From Pelagibacteraceae bacterium AG-349-L17 (lineage in GTDB: Bacteria; Pseudomonadota; Alphaproteobacteria; Pelagibacterales; Pelagibacteraceae): 64,000 nucleotides of DNA. A program made the position numbers and the translations under genes. The notes below the pieces were generated by a model that had not been told where the DNA came from, searched no databases, and saw only the letters and a program-made list of their open reading frames with translations. Shown here piece after piece: positions 36,510-46,378 of this stretch (the stretch's first letter is position 1; each line of letters begins with the position of its first letter). The stretch covers positions 1-64,000 of the forward strand of contig QCDC01000008.1 in the NCBI GenBank assembly GCA_003278805.1. The letters run 5' to 3'.

Positions 36510-37326
36510 TATTTAAATATATTTCGTGAATTTTAATTATAGATGCTGCGGTTTCTTCTACCGACTTTCTTGTTACATCTATTACTGGCCATTTATATTT
36601 TTGAAAAGTTTTTTTTGCATCTAAAACTTCTCTTTTAATATTCTCTAAATCTATATATTTTATATTTTCTCTTTCTTTTAAAGAATTCATTCTATTTTTC
36701 CTTAAATCAGCTAATCTTTCTGGTTCTGTACTTAGTCCCACTACACAGGTCATTTGGGGGTTTTGTTTGAGCTTTTCCGGAAGAGAGTTTTCATTTACCA
36801 AAGGAATATTTGAAGTTTTAAAACCTTTGTTGGCAAGATAAATTGAAGTTGGTGTTTTACTTGTTCTGCTTACGCCAACAAGGATAATGTCTGATTTATC
36901 TATTTCTTTGATTAGATTTCCATCATCATGATTCATAGTAAATTGAATTGCCTCAATTCTATCGTAATATTCTTCGTTTAATATATGCTGACCGCTTGGT
37001 TCGTGAGTCGCTTTTTGGTTTAAAATTTTTGAAAAATTTAAAATTAAGTTCCCCAAAACACCAAAACACGGAATACTTTTGTCTTCACTCACATTCGCTA
37101 AATATTTGGCTAAATTATTATCAACAATTGTATATAAAATAATTGAATTCGTATCTTTTTGAGCATCTTCAAGGATTTTTAAAATTTGATTTTCTGTTCT
37201 TGTAAAAGAGTAAGAATGAACTTTATATTCTATATTTAAAAATTGAGCCTTCAGAGCTAAAAATATTCTATCTAAAGTCTCACCCGTTGAGTCAGAGATT
37301 AAATATATTTGATATGTATTACTCAT
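36499..37326 (-). CDS. ppsR: pyruvate phosphate dikinase/PEP synthase regulatory protein (DUF299)
   Basis: 275 aa. IYLISDSTGETLDRIFLAL at the N-terminus and the P-loop-like VGVSRTSKTPTSIYLANKG (about 152) identify the bifunctional kinase/pyrophosphorylase that phosphorylates and dephosphorylates PEP synthase or pyruvate phosphate dikinase. VGLSTEPERLADLRKNRM and the final YKWPVIDVTRKSVEETAASI are also typical. It corresponds to the gene that flanks the replication origin in Caulobacter and Rickettsia, and it is divergent from hemE here. Confidence 0.95.
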   Translation of the reverse strand: MSNTYQIYLISDSTGETLDRIFLALKAQFLNIEYKVHSYSFTRTENQILKILEDAQKDTNSIILYTIVDNNLAKYLANVSEDKSIPCFGVLGNLILNFSKILNQKATHEPSGQHILNEEYYDRIEAIQFTMNHDDGNLIKEIDKSDIILVGVSRTSKTPTSIYLANKGFKTSNIPLVNENSLPEKLKQNPQMTCVVGLSTEPERLADLRKNRMNSLKERENIKYIDLENIKREVLDAKKTFQKYKWPVIDVTRKSVEETAASIIKIHEIYLNNAK

Positions 37327-37593
37327 GAATAAATTGTTAATAAATTTGTAATATTTTAATTAAATTACACAATTTAAAATTTTTTAAATTAACCTTGTAA
37401 AAATTGCTATTTATTAACATTAATAATAAATAGGGCAAAACAATCCACAAAAATTAATATGGTTAAAAAAGCTTCATTTTAAACAATTTTATTCAAATAG
37501 CTTGATGGTAAATTGTGAATATAATGTTTATAAAAATTAATCACCTTTATTCACAAGATATATTACAACTACAATAATTAATAATACTTATTT
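37327..37593. other. putative chromosomal replication origin (oriC)
   Basis: A 267-base, extremely AT-rich gap between divergent ppsR and hemE, the position of the origin in Caulobacter and Rickettsia. A perfect DnaA box TTATTCACA lies at 37547-37555. One-mismatch boxes to TTATNCACA lie at 37335-37343 (reverse), 37411-37419 and 37514-37522 (reverse); a weaker CAATCCACA is at 37441-37449. A/T tracts around 37355-37395 could unwind. Genes diverge from this point on both sides for several kilobases. It must also contain the promoters of ppsR and hemE. I found no clear CtrA box (TTAA-N7-TTAA). Confidence 0.72.
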
Positions 37594-38598
37594 ATGAAAC
37601 CTTTAAACAAAGTAATAACTAACAAAGATACTTCTTTCAATCCTATATGGATTATGAGACAGGCTGGCAGATATCTACCAGAATTTAGAGAAATAAGAAA
37701 AGAAAATCCTAATTTTATTAATTTGTGTTTAAATGACGATTTATCTTCAGAAATAACTCTACAACCATTAAAAAGATTTGATCTGGATGCTGCAATAATA
37801 TTTTCAGACATCTTAATGCTTCCTTATGGATTGGGCCAAAAAGTAGAATTTGAAAAAAACTTTGGACCAAAATTAGGGGAACTAAATCTAAATGAAATTG
37901 CTAAGACAGATGAAATTGACTTTGTAGAGAAAATACATCGTGTATATAAAGCATTAAAAAAAGTTAGCTCAGACTCCTCTTTAAAAAATAAAAATACTAT
38001 CGGATTTACTGGTGCTCCATGGACATTATTAGTTTATATGATTAATCAACAATCACCTAAAAAAAATTTAAAAAAAGATTTTTTTAAAGATGAGTTTTTA
38101 ATAAACAGAATATTATTAATTATTGAAAAATTTTTAAAAGTTCATATAAAAAATCAAATTGATAACGGTGCCAATATAATTCAAATTTTTGATAGTTGGG
38201 CAGGTTTATTAGAGGAAAAAGATTTACCCAATTATGTTTATTCTCCAACTTTAAATTTAGTAAATTACGTAAAGTCTTTAAATGTGCCAGTTATATGCTT
38301 TCCTAGAGAAATTAAAAATTATAAAGAGTTTTGTGATATTGTTAAACCTGATGCTGTTAATATCGACTATAATGTTGATCCAAAAAAAATACTTAGAGAT
38401 ATAAGCATACCTATACAAGGAGGCTTAGACCCAAAAATTTTGTTAACAGATAAAGAAACATTAAAAAAAGAAGCCTTTAATTATTTAGAAATTTTTCGGG
38501 ATCATCCGTATATATTTAATCTTGGTCATGGTATTCTACCTGAAACAAATCCAGAAATGGTAGAAAATTTAATTAAAATTGTAAAAGATTTCAAATGA
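37594..38598 (+). CDS. hemE: uroporphyrinogen decarboxylase HemE
   Basis: 334 aa. NPIWIMRQAGRYLPEFREI (the MRQAGRYLPE signature), FSDILMLPYGLGQKVEF, GFTGAPWTLLVYMI, FDSWAGLLEE, INIDYNVD-like VNIDYNVDPKKI, IQGGLDP and NLGHGILPETNPEMV are all present. It converts uroporphyrinogen III to coproporphyrinogen III. It is the first gene right of the putative origin and overlaps hemH by 4 bases. Confidence 0.98.
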   Translation: MKPLNKVITNKDTSFNPIWIMRQAGRYLPEFREIRKENPNFINLCLNDDLSSEITLQPLKRFDLDAAIIFSDILMLPYGLGQKVEFEKNFGPKLGELNLNEIAKTDEIDFVEKIHRVYKALKKVSSDSSLKNKNTIGFTGAPWTLLVYMINQQSPKKNLKKDFFKDEFLINRILLIIEKFLKVHIKNQIDNGANIIQIFDSWAGLLEEKDLPNYVYSPTLNLVNYVKSLNVPVICFPREIKNYKEFCDIVKPDAVNIDYNVDPKKILRDISIPIQGGLDPKILLTDKETLKKEAFNYLEIFRDHPYIFNLGHGILPETNPEMVENLIKIVKDFK

Positions 38599-39590
38599 TC
38601 GAAAGCAACCACCCACCCATAAAACATGGTAAAATAGGTGTGCTTATAATCAATTTGGGCACACCCGATTCGACCAAATGGTTTGATATAAGAAAATACT
38701 TAAAAGAGTTTCTTTCTGACAGAAGAGTTATCGAAGTAAACCCATTGGTTTGGCAAATAATTTTAAATTTGTTTATTCTAAATTTTAGACCTTCTAAAAC
38801 TGCCAAAGCTTATAAGGAGATCTGGATGAAAGATGAAAATATATCGCCACTTCTTTATTATACAAAAAAACAAAGCGAGAAAATATCTGGTCTATTATCA
38901 AAAGAAAATATCATTATAGATTTTGCGATGAGATACGGAAATCCTAGCATCAAAAGCAAAATTCATTATTTGCATGAAATGGGTTGTGAAAATTTAGTTA
39001 TATTGCCACTTTACCCTCAATATGCAGCAGCCACAACGGCAACTGTTTGTGATGAGGTATACAGAACTTTAATGAAAATGAGATGGCAACCTTCTTTAAA
39101 AATAATTCCTCACTATGAATCTGATCCGCTTTACATTGATGCACTTGTTAATTCTATTAATAAAAAAATAAATGAAATCAGCTGGAAACCAGATCTTATC
39201 ATTGCATCTTATCATGGAATACCAAAAAAATATTTCGACAAAGGCGACCCTTATCATTGCTATTGTCATAAAACGACAAGGTTGATTTCAGAAAAATTTA
39301 ATTCAATTAAAATTAAAACTACATTTCAGTCAAGATTTGGTCCACAAGAATGGCTTCAACCATATACTGATAAGACTTTAGAAAGTTTGCCCAAGGAGGG
39401 TATTAAAAATGTCCTCACAATCTGTCCAGGGTTTGCATCTGATTGTGTGGAGACTTTAGAGGAAATACAAATTCAAGCTAAAGAAAGCTTTTTAAATTCA
39501 GGAGGAGAAAATTTCGATATGACTCCTTGTTTAAATGATAATAATGATCATATCATTTTACTAAAATCCTTAATTGAAAGAAACATTTGA
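38595..39590 (+). CDS. hemH: ferrochelatase HemH
   Basis: 331 aa. KIGVLIINLGTPDSTKWFDI opens the domain; AMRYGNPSIKSKI, LPLYPQYAAATTATVCDEV, ASYHGIPKKYFDKGDPYHCY (catalytic His) and TFQSRFGPQEWLQPYTD, CPGFASDCVETLEEI follow. It inserts Fe2+ into protoporphyrin IX. The start overlaps the hemE stop (ATGA) and hemJ begins 3 bases after its stop: a three-gene haem operon. Confidence 0.98.
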   Translation: MIESNHPPIKHGKIGVLIINLGTPDSTKWFDIRKYLKEFLSDRRVIEVNPLVWQIILNLFILNFRPSKTAKAYKEIWMKDENISPLLYYTKKQSEKISGLLSKENIIIDFAMRYGNPSIKSKIHYLHEMGCENLVILPLYPQYAAATTATVCDEVYRTLMKMRWQPSLKIIPHYESDPLYIDALVNSINKKINEISWKPDLIIASYHGIPKKYFDKGDPYHCYCHKTTRLISEKFNSIKIKTTFQSRFGPQEWLQPYTDKTLESLPKEGIKNVLTICPGFASDCVETLEEIQIQAKESFLNSGGENFDMTPCLNDNNDHIILLKSLIERNI

Positions 39591-39593
39591 TAT

Positions 39594-40028
39594 ATGAATT
39601 CTTATTTATTATTTAAATCTTTACATTTAATTGCTGTTGTTTCTTGGATGGCTGGTCTCTTATACCTTCCTAGAATTTTTGTTTACCATGTTGAAAATAA
39701 AGAGAAAGAAGAAGCAACCAACATATTTGAGGTGATGGAAAAAAGATTATTTTTTTACATTATGCGACCCGCAATGATTTTTACTTGGGTTTTTGGATTA
39801 GCTTTAATTTATTTGAATGGAATAGACATTTTCTCTCAACTATGGTTTCAGATAAAGATTGTCTTGGTGATATTGTTATCAGCATATAACGACTATTTAG
39901 GAAGATGTCTTGTTGCCTTAAAAAATTCTTCAAATACAAGATCTCCAAAATTCTTTAGAATTATTAATGAAATACCAACGGTTATCTTAATTATCGTTGT
40001 ATTTTTAGCTATTTTTAAGCCAATCTAG
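39594..40028 (+). CDS. hemJ: protoporphyrinogen IX oxidase HemJ
   Basis: 144 aa, four predicted membrane helices. [20 protein letters not shown] contains the conserved haem-ligand His, [10 protein letters not shown] and [17 protein letters not shown] follow, and [20 protein letters not shown] holds the conserved Lys. These are features of the HemJ (UPF0093) oxidase used by many bacteria in place of HemG/HemY. Its location directly after hemH supports the role in the penultimate step of haem synthesis. Confidence 0.93.
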   Translation: MNSYLLFKSLHLIAVVSWMAGLLYLPRIFVYHVENKEKEEATNIFEVMEKRLFFYIMRPAMIFTWVFGLALIYLNGIDIFSQLWFQIKIVLVILLSAYNDYLGRCLVALKNSSNTRSPKFFRIINEIPTVILIIVVFLAIFKPI

Positions 40029-40067
40029 GGTTGAAATAACAACAGTAGTATATATATTATTATTATC

Positions 40068-40083
40068 TGATAAGTCCTTATCA
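40068..40083. promoter_or_regulatory. palindrome in the rho leader
   Basis: TGATAAG-TC-CTTATCA has perfect 7-bp arms around a 2-base centre and ends 12 bases before the rho ATG, followed by an A run. As RNA it would form a hairpin overlapping the ribosome-loading area; as DNA it could be an operator. Rho synthesis is autoregulated in E. coli, but by a different leader. Confidence 0.45.
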
Positions 40084-40095
40084 AAAAAATTAATC

Positions 40096-41364
40096 ATGAA
40101 CATTCAAGAACTAAAACTAAAATCATCTGAACAGCTCATTACCCAAGCAGAAGAACTTGGTATAGAAAATGCTAGTACCCTAAGAAAACAAGAAATACTT
40201 TTTGCCATTCTTAAAAAAGTTGCCGAAAAAGAGGAAATAACTGGCGTAGGTGTTTTGCAGTTGCTACAAGACGGTTTTGGTTTTCTAAGAGCAATGGAGT
40301 CGAATTATCTGCCGGGACCTGATGATATTTATGTAAGCCCGAGTCAAATTAGAAAATTTGGTTTAAGAACGGGAGATACAGTCGAAGGACCAGTAAGAGC
40401 CCCTAAAGAGGGAGAAAGATATTTTGCATTATTACAAGTTAGCAAGATAAATTTTGAAGAACCAGAAAAGGCTAGACATAAAATTGCATTCGATAACTTA
40501 ACACCGTTGTATCCAGACAAACAATTGGTAATGGAAGTTGAAAGTACAAAAGTTGAAAAAAAACAAGATTTAACTCCAAGACTAATTGATCTAGTTAGTC
40601 CAATAGGTAAAGGACAAAGATCGATAATTATTTCTCCACCCAAAGCTGGAAAAACAATGATTTTGCAAAGCATCGCAAACTCGATAGCTAAAAATTATCC
40701 AGAGTGTTACCTCATGGTATTGTTGATTGATGAGCGACCAGAAGAAGTAACCGATATGCAAAGAACTGTAAAAGGCGAGGTAATCAGCTCTACTTTTGAT
40801 GAACCAGCACAAAGGCACGTAGCAGTAGCCGAAATGGTTATTGAAAAGGCTAAAAGATTAACCGAACATAAAAAAGATGTTATTATATTATTAGACTCAA
40901 TAACAAGATTAGGAAGAGCATATAACGCGGTTATACCAAGCTCAGGTAAGGTTTTAACGGGAGGTGTTGATGCTAATGCATTGCAGAGACCCAAAAGATT
41001 TTTTGGTGCAGCAAGAAATATTGAAGAAGGCGGTTCATTAACAATTATTTCTACGGCCTTGATTGATACAGGAAGCAGAATGGATGAAGTAATTTTTGAA
41101 GAATTTAAGGGAACAGGTAATAGCGAAACAATTCTAGATAGGAAAATTGCAGATAAAAGAATATACCCAGCAATTGATATAACAAAATCAGGAACCAGAA
41201 GAGAAGAATTGTTATTTGATAAAAATGATTTACAAAAAATGAACGTACTTAGAAGAATAATTGCCCCAATGGGAACTATGGACGCCATTGAATTTATAAA
41301 CTCTAAATTAAAAGATACTAAAAATAACGCTGAATTTTTTAATTCAATGAATAAACCATCTTAG
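40096..41364 (+). CDS. rho: transcription termination factor Rho
   Basis: 422 aa hexameric RNA helicase. The N-terminal helical part is followed by the OB-fold with RNP-like [20 protein letters not shown], then Walker A in [33 protein letters not shown] (Walker B region), [32 protein letters not shown] and [20 protein letters not shown]. Complete. It follows the haem operon and precedes the TPR/sulfotransferase gene on the plus strand. Confidence 0.98.
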   Translation: MNIQELKLKSSEQLITQAEELGIENASTLRKQEILFAILKKVAEKEEITGVGVLQLLQDGFGFLRAMESNYLPGPDDIYVSPSQIRKFGLRTGDTVEGPVRAPKEGERYFALLQVSKINFEEPEKARHKIAFDNLTPLYPDKQLVMEVESTKVEKKQDLTPRLIDLVSPIGKGQRSIIISPPKAGKTMILQSIANSIAKNYPECYLMVLLIDERPEEVTDMQRTVKGEVISSTFDEPAQRHVAVAEMVIEKAKRLTEHKKDVIILLDSITRLGRAYNAVIPSSGKVLTGGVDANALQRPKRFFGAARNIEEGGSLTIISTALIDTGSRMDEVIFEEFKGTGNSETILDRKIADKRIYPAIDITKSGTRREELLFDKNDLQKMNVLRRIIAPMGTMDAIEFINSKLKDTKNNAEFFNSMNKPS

Positions 41365-41393
41365 AATGAGTTTGAAGTTCAAAAAAATATTTC

Positions 41394-42983
41394 ATGGATT
41401 TAGTAGAAAAAATTAAAATACTACAAAATCATCTTAAAGTTAGAAATTTTAAAAAAGTCATTGAGGGCTCAAAAGTACTTTTAAATAAGATGCCAAATAA
41501 TGATTATTTATTAAACATCACAGGAATGGCATACCAAGGGCTGTCTCAACATGACAATTCTATTAAATGTTTTAATCGAGCGTTAGAACATTCTCCCAAT
41601 AATCTAGCTGCTATGAATAACCTGGCAAATTCTTTGAAAGCAATTGGAAAATTAGTAGAGTCAAAAGATTTATATGAAAATATTCTTAAAATTAATCCAA
41701 ATTATATTAATGCTTACAATAATTATGCAAACTTAAAAACATTGGTTAATGATTATGATGGTGCGATTCAATTATATAAAAAAGCATATTCTATAATTGA
41801 AAAAATGGATAACGTTCCTAACGCAACCATCACTGGAATTTTATTCTCTCTCGCGGCCGCTTATCAAAGTGCAAATAAAGCACAGGAAACACAAGAAATT
41901 GTTAAGAAAATACTTTCTATAGATTCAGCACACGTAGGTGCTCACAAATTAACTGGTTCTCTAATCAAATATTCAAATGATAATGAAGAGTCTATGAAAC
42001 ACATAAAAGAGATGGAAGAAGTCGACAAACAAATAAATGATCAAGACCTTCTTAAAAAAGTTGATATATCATATGCTCTTGGAAAATCTTATGAAGATCT
42101 AAAAAATTATGAAAAAGCTTTTCATTATTTAAGTAAAGCAAATCAACTAAAATTTAATAAAAAAGGCTCTAATTTAGAGGCGGAAAAAAAAGCTATCAGA
42201 AATATTATTAAAATCTTTGGGGGTATCGATTTAAATAATTCAAACAAAGATCCACAAGAAAAAAAAATTATATTTATTCTTGGTATGCCAAGATCTGGAA
42301 CAACATTAATGGAACAAATTGTTTCTTCTCACAGCAAGGTTTATGGGGCTGGTGAATTAATATATTTACAACAAGTTTTGAAAAAAAACTTTGTAAATGA
42401 TTCTAAATATGAAAAGCAGAGAATTATTGATTTTCAAAATTTATCAAAAAATATAATTTTTGAGGAATATCTTAATTATTTTAATTTGTATAATTTTAAA
42501 GAAAAAATAATTACAGATAAAGCTCCGCAAAATTTTAGATTAATTGGTTTTATAAAATTGTTTTTTCCCAATTCTAAAGTCTTGCATTGTTTTAGAAATC
42601 CCAAAGATAATTGCCTATCTTTATATAAAAATACGTTTGCATCTGACATGATGAATTGGACTAATAAGCAAGAGGATATTGCTGAATATTACAATCTTTA
42701 TTCCGAAATCATGAGTTTTTGGAAAAGTAAAATTCCAGATTTTATTCATGATGTTGAATATGAAAAACTTGTTGAAAACAAAGAAGAAGAAATAAAGAAA
42801 ATCCTAAAATTTTGTGATTTAGATTGGGATGAAAAATGTTTAAGTCCAGAAAAAAATAGTAAGACACCTATTAAAACTGTGAGTATAGCACAAGCAAGAC
42901 AACCAATTTATAAATCTTCTCTAAATAATAGTACTAATTTTGATAAACATTTAAGTAAAATGTTTAATATTTTAAAATCATAA
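41394..42983 (+). CDS. TPR-repeat sulfotransferase
   Basis: 529 aa fusion. Residues ~1-260 form TPR repeats (for example YLLNITGMAYQGLSQHDNSI, LAAMNNLANSLKAIGKLVES, YINAYNNYANLKTLVNDYDG). The C-terminal ~250 residues are a PAPS-dependent sulfotransferase: IIFILGMPRSGTTLMEQIVS is the 5'-phosphosulfate loop, DKAPQNFRLIGFIKLFFPNS follows, and LHCFRNPKDNCLSLYKN is the 3'-phosphate Arg/Ser motif. The family sulfates proteins, peptides or small acceptors; the acceptor is unknown. It is convergent with a TPR-OGT gene, 8 bases away. The pair is interposed between rho and mnmE. Confidence 0.88.
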   Translation: MDLVEKIKILQNHLKVRNFKKVIEGSKVLLNKMPNNDYLLNITGMAYQGLSQHDNSIKCFNRALEHSPNNLAAMNNLANSLKAIGKLVESKDLYENILKINPNYINAYNNYANLKTLVNDYDGAIQLYKKAYSIIEKMDNVPNATITGILFSLAAAYQSANKAQETQEIVKKILSIDSAHVGAHKLTGSLIKYSNDNEESMKHIKEMEEVDKQINDQDLLKKVDISYALGKSYEDLKNYEKAFHYLSKANQLKFNKKGSNLEAEKKAIRNIIKIFGGIDLNNSNKDPQEKKIIFILGMPRSGTTLMEQIVSSHSKVYGAGELIYLQQVLKKNFVNDSKYEKQRIIDFQNLSKNIIFEEYLNYFNLYNFKEKIITDKAPQNFRLIGFIKLFFPNSKVLHCFRNPKDNCLSLYKNTFASDMMNWTNKQEDIAEYYNLYSEIMSFWKSKIPDFIHDVEYEKLVENKEEEIKKILKFCDLDWDEKCLSPEKNSKTPIKTVSIAQARQPIYKSSLNNSTNFDKHLSKMFNILKS

Positions 42984-42991
42984 TTTTTTAA

Positions 42992-44941
42992 TTAATGAAT
43001 TATTATATCTTCAGTCTTTAATTTATTTTTCTTTACTTGGTATATTTGGCTGAAAGCTTTTTCTAAATTTTTAGTATAAGATTTAGAATTAAATAGTGGA
43101 CTATGAATAACATTTTTTCTTATTTTTTTCTTAATGTTTAAAAGTTTGCTTGGATTTATTCCAAGATCAATAGCTTTATTTTTATATTCATCAAAATTTT
43201 GAGAAATTAATTCTTCCATATCAAGTGATTTCAACAAGCTTGCACATACATTATTTGCAAATGATTTTCCTAAAACTGTAATAATCGGTACACCTGCCCA
43301 CAAAGACCCACATCCAGTTGAATGTGCTGAAAAAGGATTTGTATCTAAAAATATATCCGCTAATTGATGTTTTGATAAATATTCTGGATAACTTATTGAT
43401 CTTTTTGTGAAGAATATTTTTTTTGGATCTAATCCCCTCTCTTTCGAATAATCAAAAATATTTTTTTTGGTATCTTCTTCAGCGCTATTTAGCCATAGAA
43501 TGCTATTTTCAACGTTTTTTAATATATCAACCCAAATATCAAATATTTTTGGTGTTATCTTGTAATGCTTGTTAAAACAGCAATATACAACTGAATTTTC
43601 TGGTAGGCCTTCATATGCTTTTGTATATTTTTTCTCAGATATATTTTGATTTTCGTTATTTGGCATAAATGAGTTAGGCAAATAAATAATTTTTTCTGAG
43701 TAATATTGTCTATAATTATTATTTATTACGTTTTCATCAGCTATTAAGTAATCCATATTTTTTAAACCCGTGGTTCCTGCAAAACCCAGGAAGGATACCT
43801 GAATTGGTGCACATCTATTACTAAATATTTTATATCTGTTAGATCTTGTAAATCCCATTAAATCAACAGCAATATCTATTTTTAAATCTTTAATTAAATA
43901 AATAACTTTTTCAGTTGAGGTTTGAGATATATCAATAAAATTATCAAAACTATTTTTAATTTCTTCAAGCTTGTCATCAATTTTTGTTCCTAGATAAAAT
44001 CCAAACGTATTAAATTTATTTTTATCGTGATTTTTAAATATTTCACTTATCTGGTTTGATACAGCGTGCTCACAAAAATTAGCAGAAATATATGCTAAAT
44101 TAATTTTTTTGTTTGAATTGACTTCATATGAGTTTTTTACTTGGTGTTGAGTAAATAAAACTGTATTTTTTAATTGAATAGAGGGTGACGCAAATAAAGA
44201 AAGCCCTTGCCAGGGTGTAGTAACCTTTTTTTTATTTTTGATATCGTTCTCTAATTCCTTTAATTCTTCCTCATAATTATCCCATTCACATAAGGTATTT
44301 TTGATAAATCTAATGGCACCTTTAAGAAATGGATACTCAGGATTTAATTTAAATGCTTCCAAAAAATATTTTTTTGATAAGTTAAATTTTTTTATCTCTC
44401 TATAAGTAACTCCAAGTGAATAAAAAGCATCTGTATATTTTGGATTAATTTCAATCGCTTTTATTAAATACTCAATAGCTTCATTTTTTTTATTAAGGTT
44501 ATTTAAAACAATACCTAGGTTATAATATGTGGGAGCAAAGATATTATTATAATTTTTAGATTTGTTAAAAAAATCATAAGCTTTTTTCAATTCATTTTTT
44601 TTCATGAATAAAAAACCTAATTGATAATAAATTTTAAAGTTTTCTGGCTGACAACTGGCTGCTTTTGAATAATACATTTCAGCATCATCATAATTTTGTT
44701 CGTCCATAAATGAATTCCCTAAATTAAAATAAGGATCATAGTATTTGTCATTAATTTTTGAGGCATTTATCCAATTCTGCCTAGCTTCATCTGGTCTATT
44801 AAGGAGTTGTAATATGACGCCCTTTAAATTTAATTTTTCAACTGAACTTGGTTCAATTATTAATATTTTGTCTAACTCTTCGAGCGCTTCTATATAATTC
44901 TTGTTTTTAAAATTTTTTAAAACATTTTCTATATTTGTCAT
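42992..44941 (-). CDS. TPR-repeat O-GlcNAc transferase (SPINDLY-like) glycosyltransferase
   Basis: 649 aa. The N-terminal ~210 residues carry about six TPRs (PYFNLGNSFMDEQNYDDAEM, APTYYNLGIVLNNLNKKNEA, DAFYSLGVTYREIKKFNLSK). The C-terminal GT41 domain shows ISANFCEHAVSNQISEIFKN (catalytic His), DIAVDLMGFTRSNR, APIQVSFLGFAGTTGLKNMD, YLPNSFMPN, CCFNKHYKITPKIFDIW (UDP-phosphate Lys) and HSTGCGSLWAGVPIITVLGK. These enzymes glycosylate proteins at Ser/Thr. Targets are unknown; the sulfotransferase with the same TPR design next door may act in the same pathway. Confidence 0.9.
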   Translation of the reverse strand: MTNIENVLKNFKNKNYIEALEELDKILIIEPSSVEKLNLKGVILQLLNRPDEARQNWINASKINDKYYDPYFNLGNSFMDEQNYDDAEMYYSKAASCQPENFKIYYQLGFLFMKKNELKKAYDFFNKSKNYNNIFAPTYYNLGIVLNNLNKKNEAIEYLIKAIEINPKYTDAFYSLGVTYREIKKFNLSKKYFLEAFKLNPEYPFLKGAIRFIKNTLCEWDNYEEELKELENDIKNKKKVTTPWQGLSLFASPSIQLKNTVLFTQHQVKNSYEVNSNKKINLAYISANFCEHAVSNQISEIFKNHDKNKFNTFGFYLGTKIDDKLEEIKNSFDNFIDISQTSTEKVIYLIKDLKIDIAVDLMGFTRSNRYKIFSNRCAPIQVSFLGFAGTTGLKNMDYLIADENVINNNYRQYYSEKIIYLPNSFMPNNENQNISEKKYTKAYEGLPENSVVYCCFNKHYKITPKIFDIWVDILKNVENSILWLNSAEEDTKKNIFDYSKERGLDPKKIFFTKRSISYPEYLSKHQLADIFLDTNPFSAHSTGCGSLWAGVPIITVLGKSFANNVCASLLKSLDMEELISQNFDEYKNKAIDLGINPSKLLNIKKKIRKNVIHSPLFNSKSYTKNLEKAFSQIYQVKKNKLKTEDIIIH

Positions 44942-44998
44942 TTCATTTAAATAGTACGATTAATATTTATAAATTTATTTTTCAAGGTATATTAGGTT

Positions 44999-46330
44999 AT
45001 GACAATTTATGCTCTTTCATCAGGACCAGGAACCTCGGGAATTGCTGTAATAAGAATATCCGGTGAACAAACTTCAAAAATAATTAACTTATTAACTGGG
45101 AAGACAATCCCAAAGCCAAGAGTAGCAACTTTAAGAAAAATCAATAAAATCAACACTTCTGAGTTGATTGATGAGGGATTAATTCTTTGGTTTCCTGGCC
45201 CTGAGAGTTACACAGGGGAAGATATGGCTGAGATTCAGGTTCATGGCAGCAAAGCCGTAGTGGAAGCTCTCCACTCTACCCTTTCCGATATAGAAAATTG
45301 CAGATTAGCTGAACCAGGTGAGTTTACAAAACTAGCATTTCAAAATGGAAAAATAAATTTACTTAAAGCTGAAAGTATTGCTGACCTAATTTCGTCTGAA
45401 ACTGAAATTCAAAGACAGCAAGCAATAAAAATCATGAATGGAAAATCGGCAGATCAATTCAATTATCTTAGAGACAAACTTTTAAAAATTTTATCTCATG
45501 TCGAAGCGAAAATTGATTTTCCGGAAGAAGATTTACCAAATAATATTTTAGATAAAATTAAAAATAGTTCAGACGAAGTCATAATTAAAATTAAAAAAAT
45601 ATTAAACGATCAGAAAGTCGGAGAAAGAATAAGAGAAGGTTTTAAGATTGCAATCCTTGGACCTCCTAATGCTGGCAAATCTAGCCTGATGAATCATTTA
45701 TCTAATAGAGATGTTGCAATTGTTTCAGAGATAGCTGGTACTACTAGAGACGTCATTGAAACTCATCTTAATTTAGATGGTTATCCAGTAAAAATATCTG
45801 ATACTGCTGGAATAAGAGATTCAAAAGATGAGATAGAAAAAAAAGGTATTAAATTATCCCTAAATAGAGCTGAAGAAGCAGATTTGAAGCTTGTTGTAGT
45901 AGAGGCTAAAAACCTTGAATTTACTGACGTTCTGAAGGGTCTGTTAGACGATAATTCAATTTTAGTTGTAAATAAGTCAGATCTTTTAGAAAAAGATGTT
46001 GATCCACAAATTAAAAAAATAAATCATGTTTTAATTTCAATTAAAGAAAATAAAAACGTTGAGGAATTAATTTCAAAAATAAAAAATAATTTAAAAAATA
46101 AATTTATTTCAAGTGATGATATTTTAATTACCAGGGAAAGACATCGACAACATTTGCAACAATGTTTAGATCATATAAATAACTTTAATCAAAAAAAAGA
46201 AATTGAAGATTTTGACAAAGCAGCTGAAGATTTAAGATTAGCTACTAGACATTTAGGTATGATAGTTGGAAAAGTCGATGTAGAGGAGATATTAGGTAGT
46301 ATTTTCAACGATTTTTGCATTGGCAAATAA
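44999..46330 (+). CDS. mnmE: tRNA-modification GTPase MnmE
   Basis: 443 aa. The N-terminal domain binds formyl-THF (IYALSSGPGTSGIAVIRISG, ESYTGEDMAEIQVHGSKAVV, EPGEFTKLAFQNGKINL). The G domain is inserted in a helical domain: ILGPPNAGKSSLMNHLSNRD (P-loop), EIAGTTRDVIE, SDTAGIR, NKSD. The C-terminal end FCIGK carries the conserved CIGK Cys. With MnmG it makes the cmnm5 modification of U34. Divergent from the TPR-OGT gene. Confidence 0.98.
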   Translation: MTIYALSSGPGTSGIAVIRISGEQTSKIINLLTGKTIPKPRVATLRKINKINTSELIDEGLILWFPGPESYTGEDMAEIQVHGSKAVVEALHSTLSDIENCRLAEPGEFTKLAFQNGKINLLKAESIADLISSETEIQRQQAIKIMNGKSADQFNYLRDKLLKILSHVEAKIDFPEEDLPNNILDKIKNSSDEVIIKIKKILNDQKVGERIREGFKIAILGPPNAGKSSLMNHLSNRDVAIVSEIAGTTRDVIETHLNLDGYPVKISDTAGIRDSKDEIEKKGIKLSLNRAEEADLKLVVVEAKNLEFTDVLKGLLDDNSILVVNKSDLLEKDVDPQIKKINHVLISIKENKNVEELISKIKNNLKNKFISSDDILITRERHRQHLQQCLDHINNFNQKKEIEDFDKAAEDLRLATRHLGMIVGKVDVEEILGSIFNDFCIGK

Positions 46331-46378
46331 ATACCTCTTTTGCTGGTTTTTTGACCCTTTTTTATTGAAAAACGTTGA

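Noticed and set aside
37355-37425. CtrA-binding sites (TTAA-N7-TTAA) in the putative origin
   Set aside because: Several TTAA tetramers exist, but I found none with the required 7-base spacing.
40344-41288. Long minus-strand ORFs (109, 75 and 193 codons) inside rho
   Set aside because: Antisense shadows of rho codons; Ser/Leu/Ile-rich and overlapping each other in different frames.
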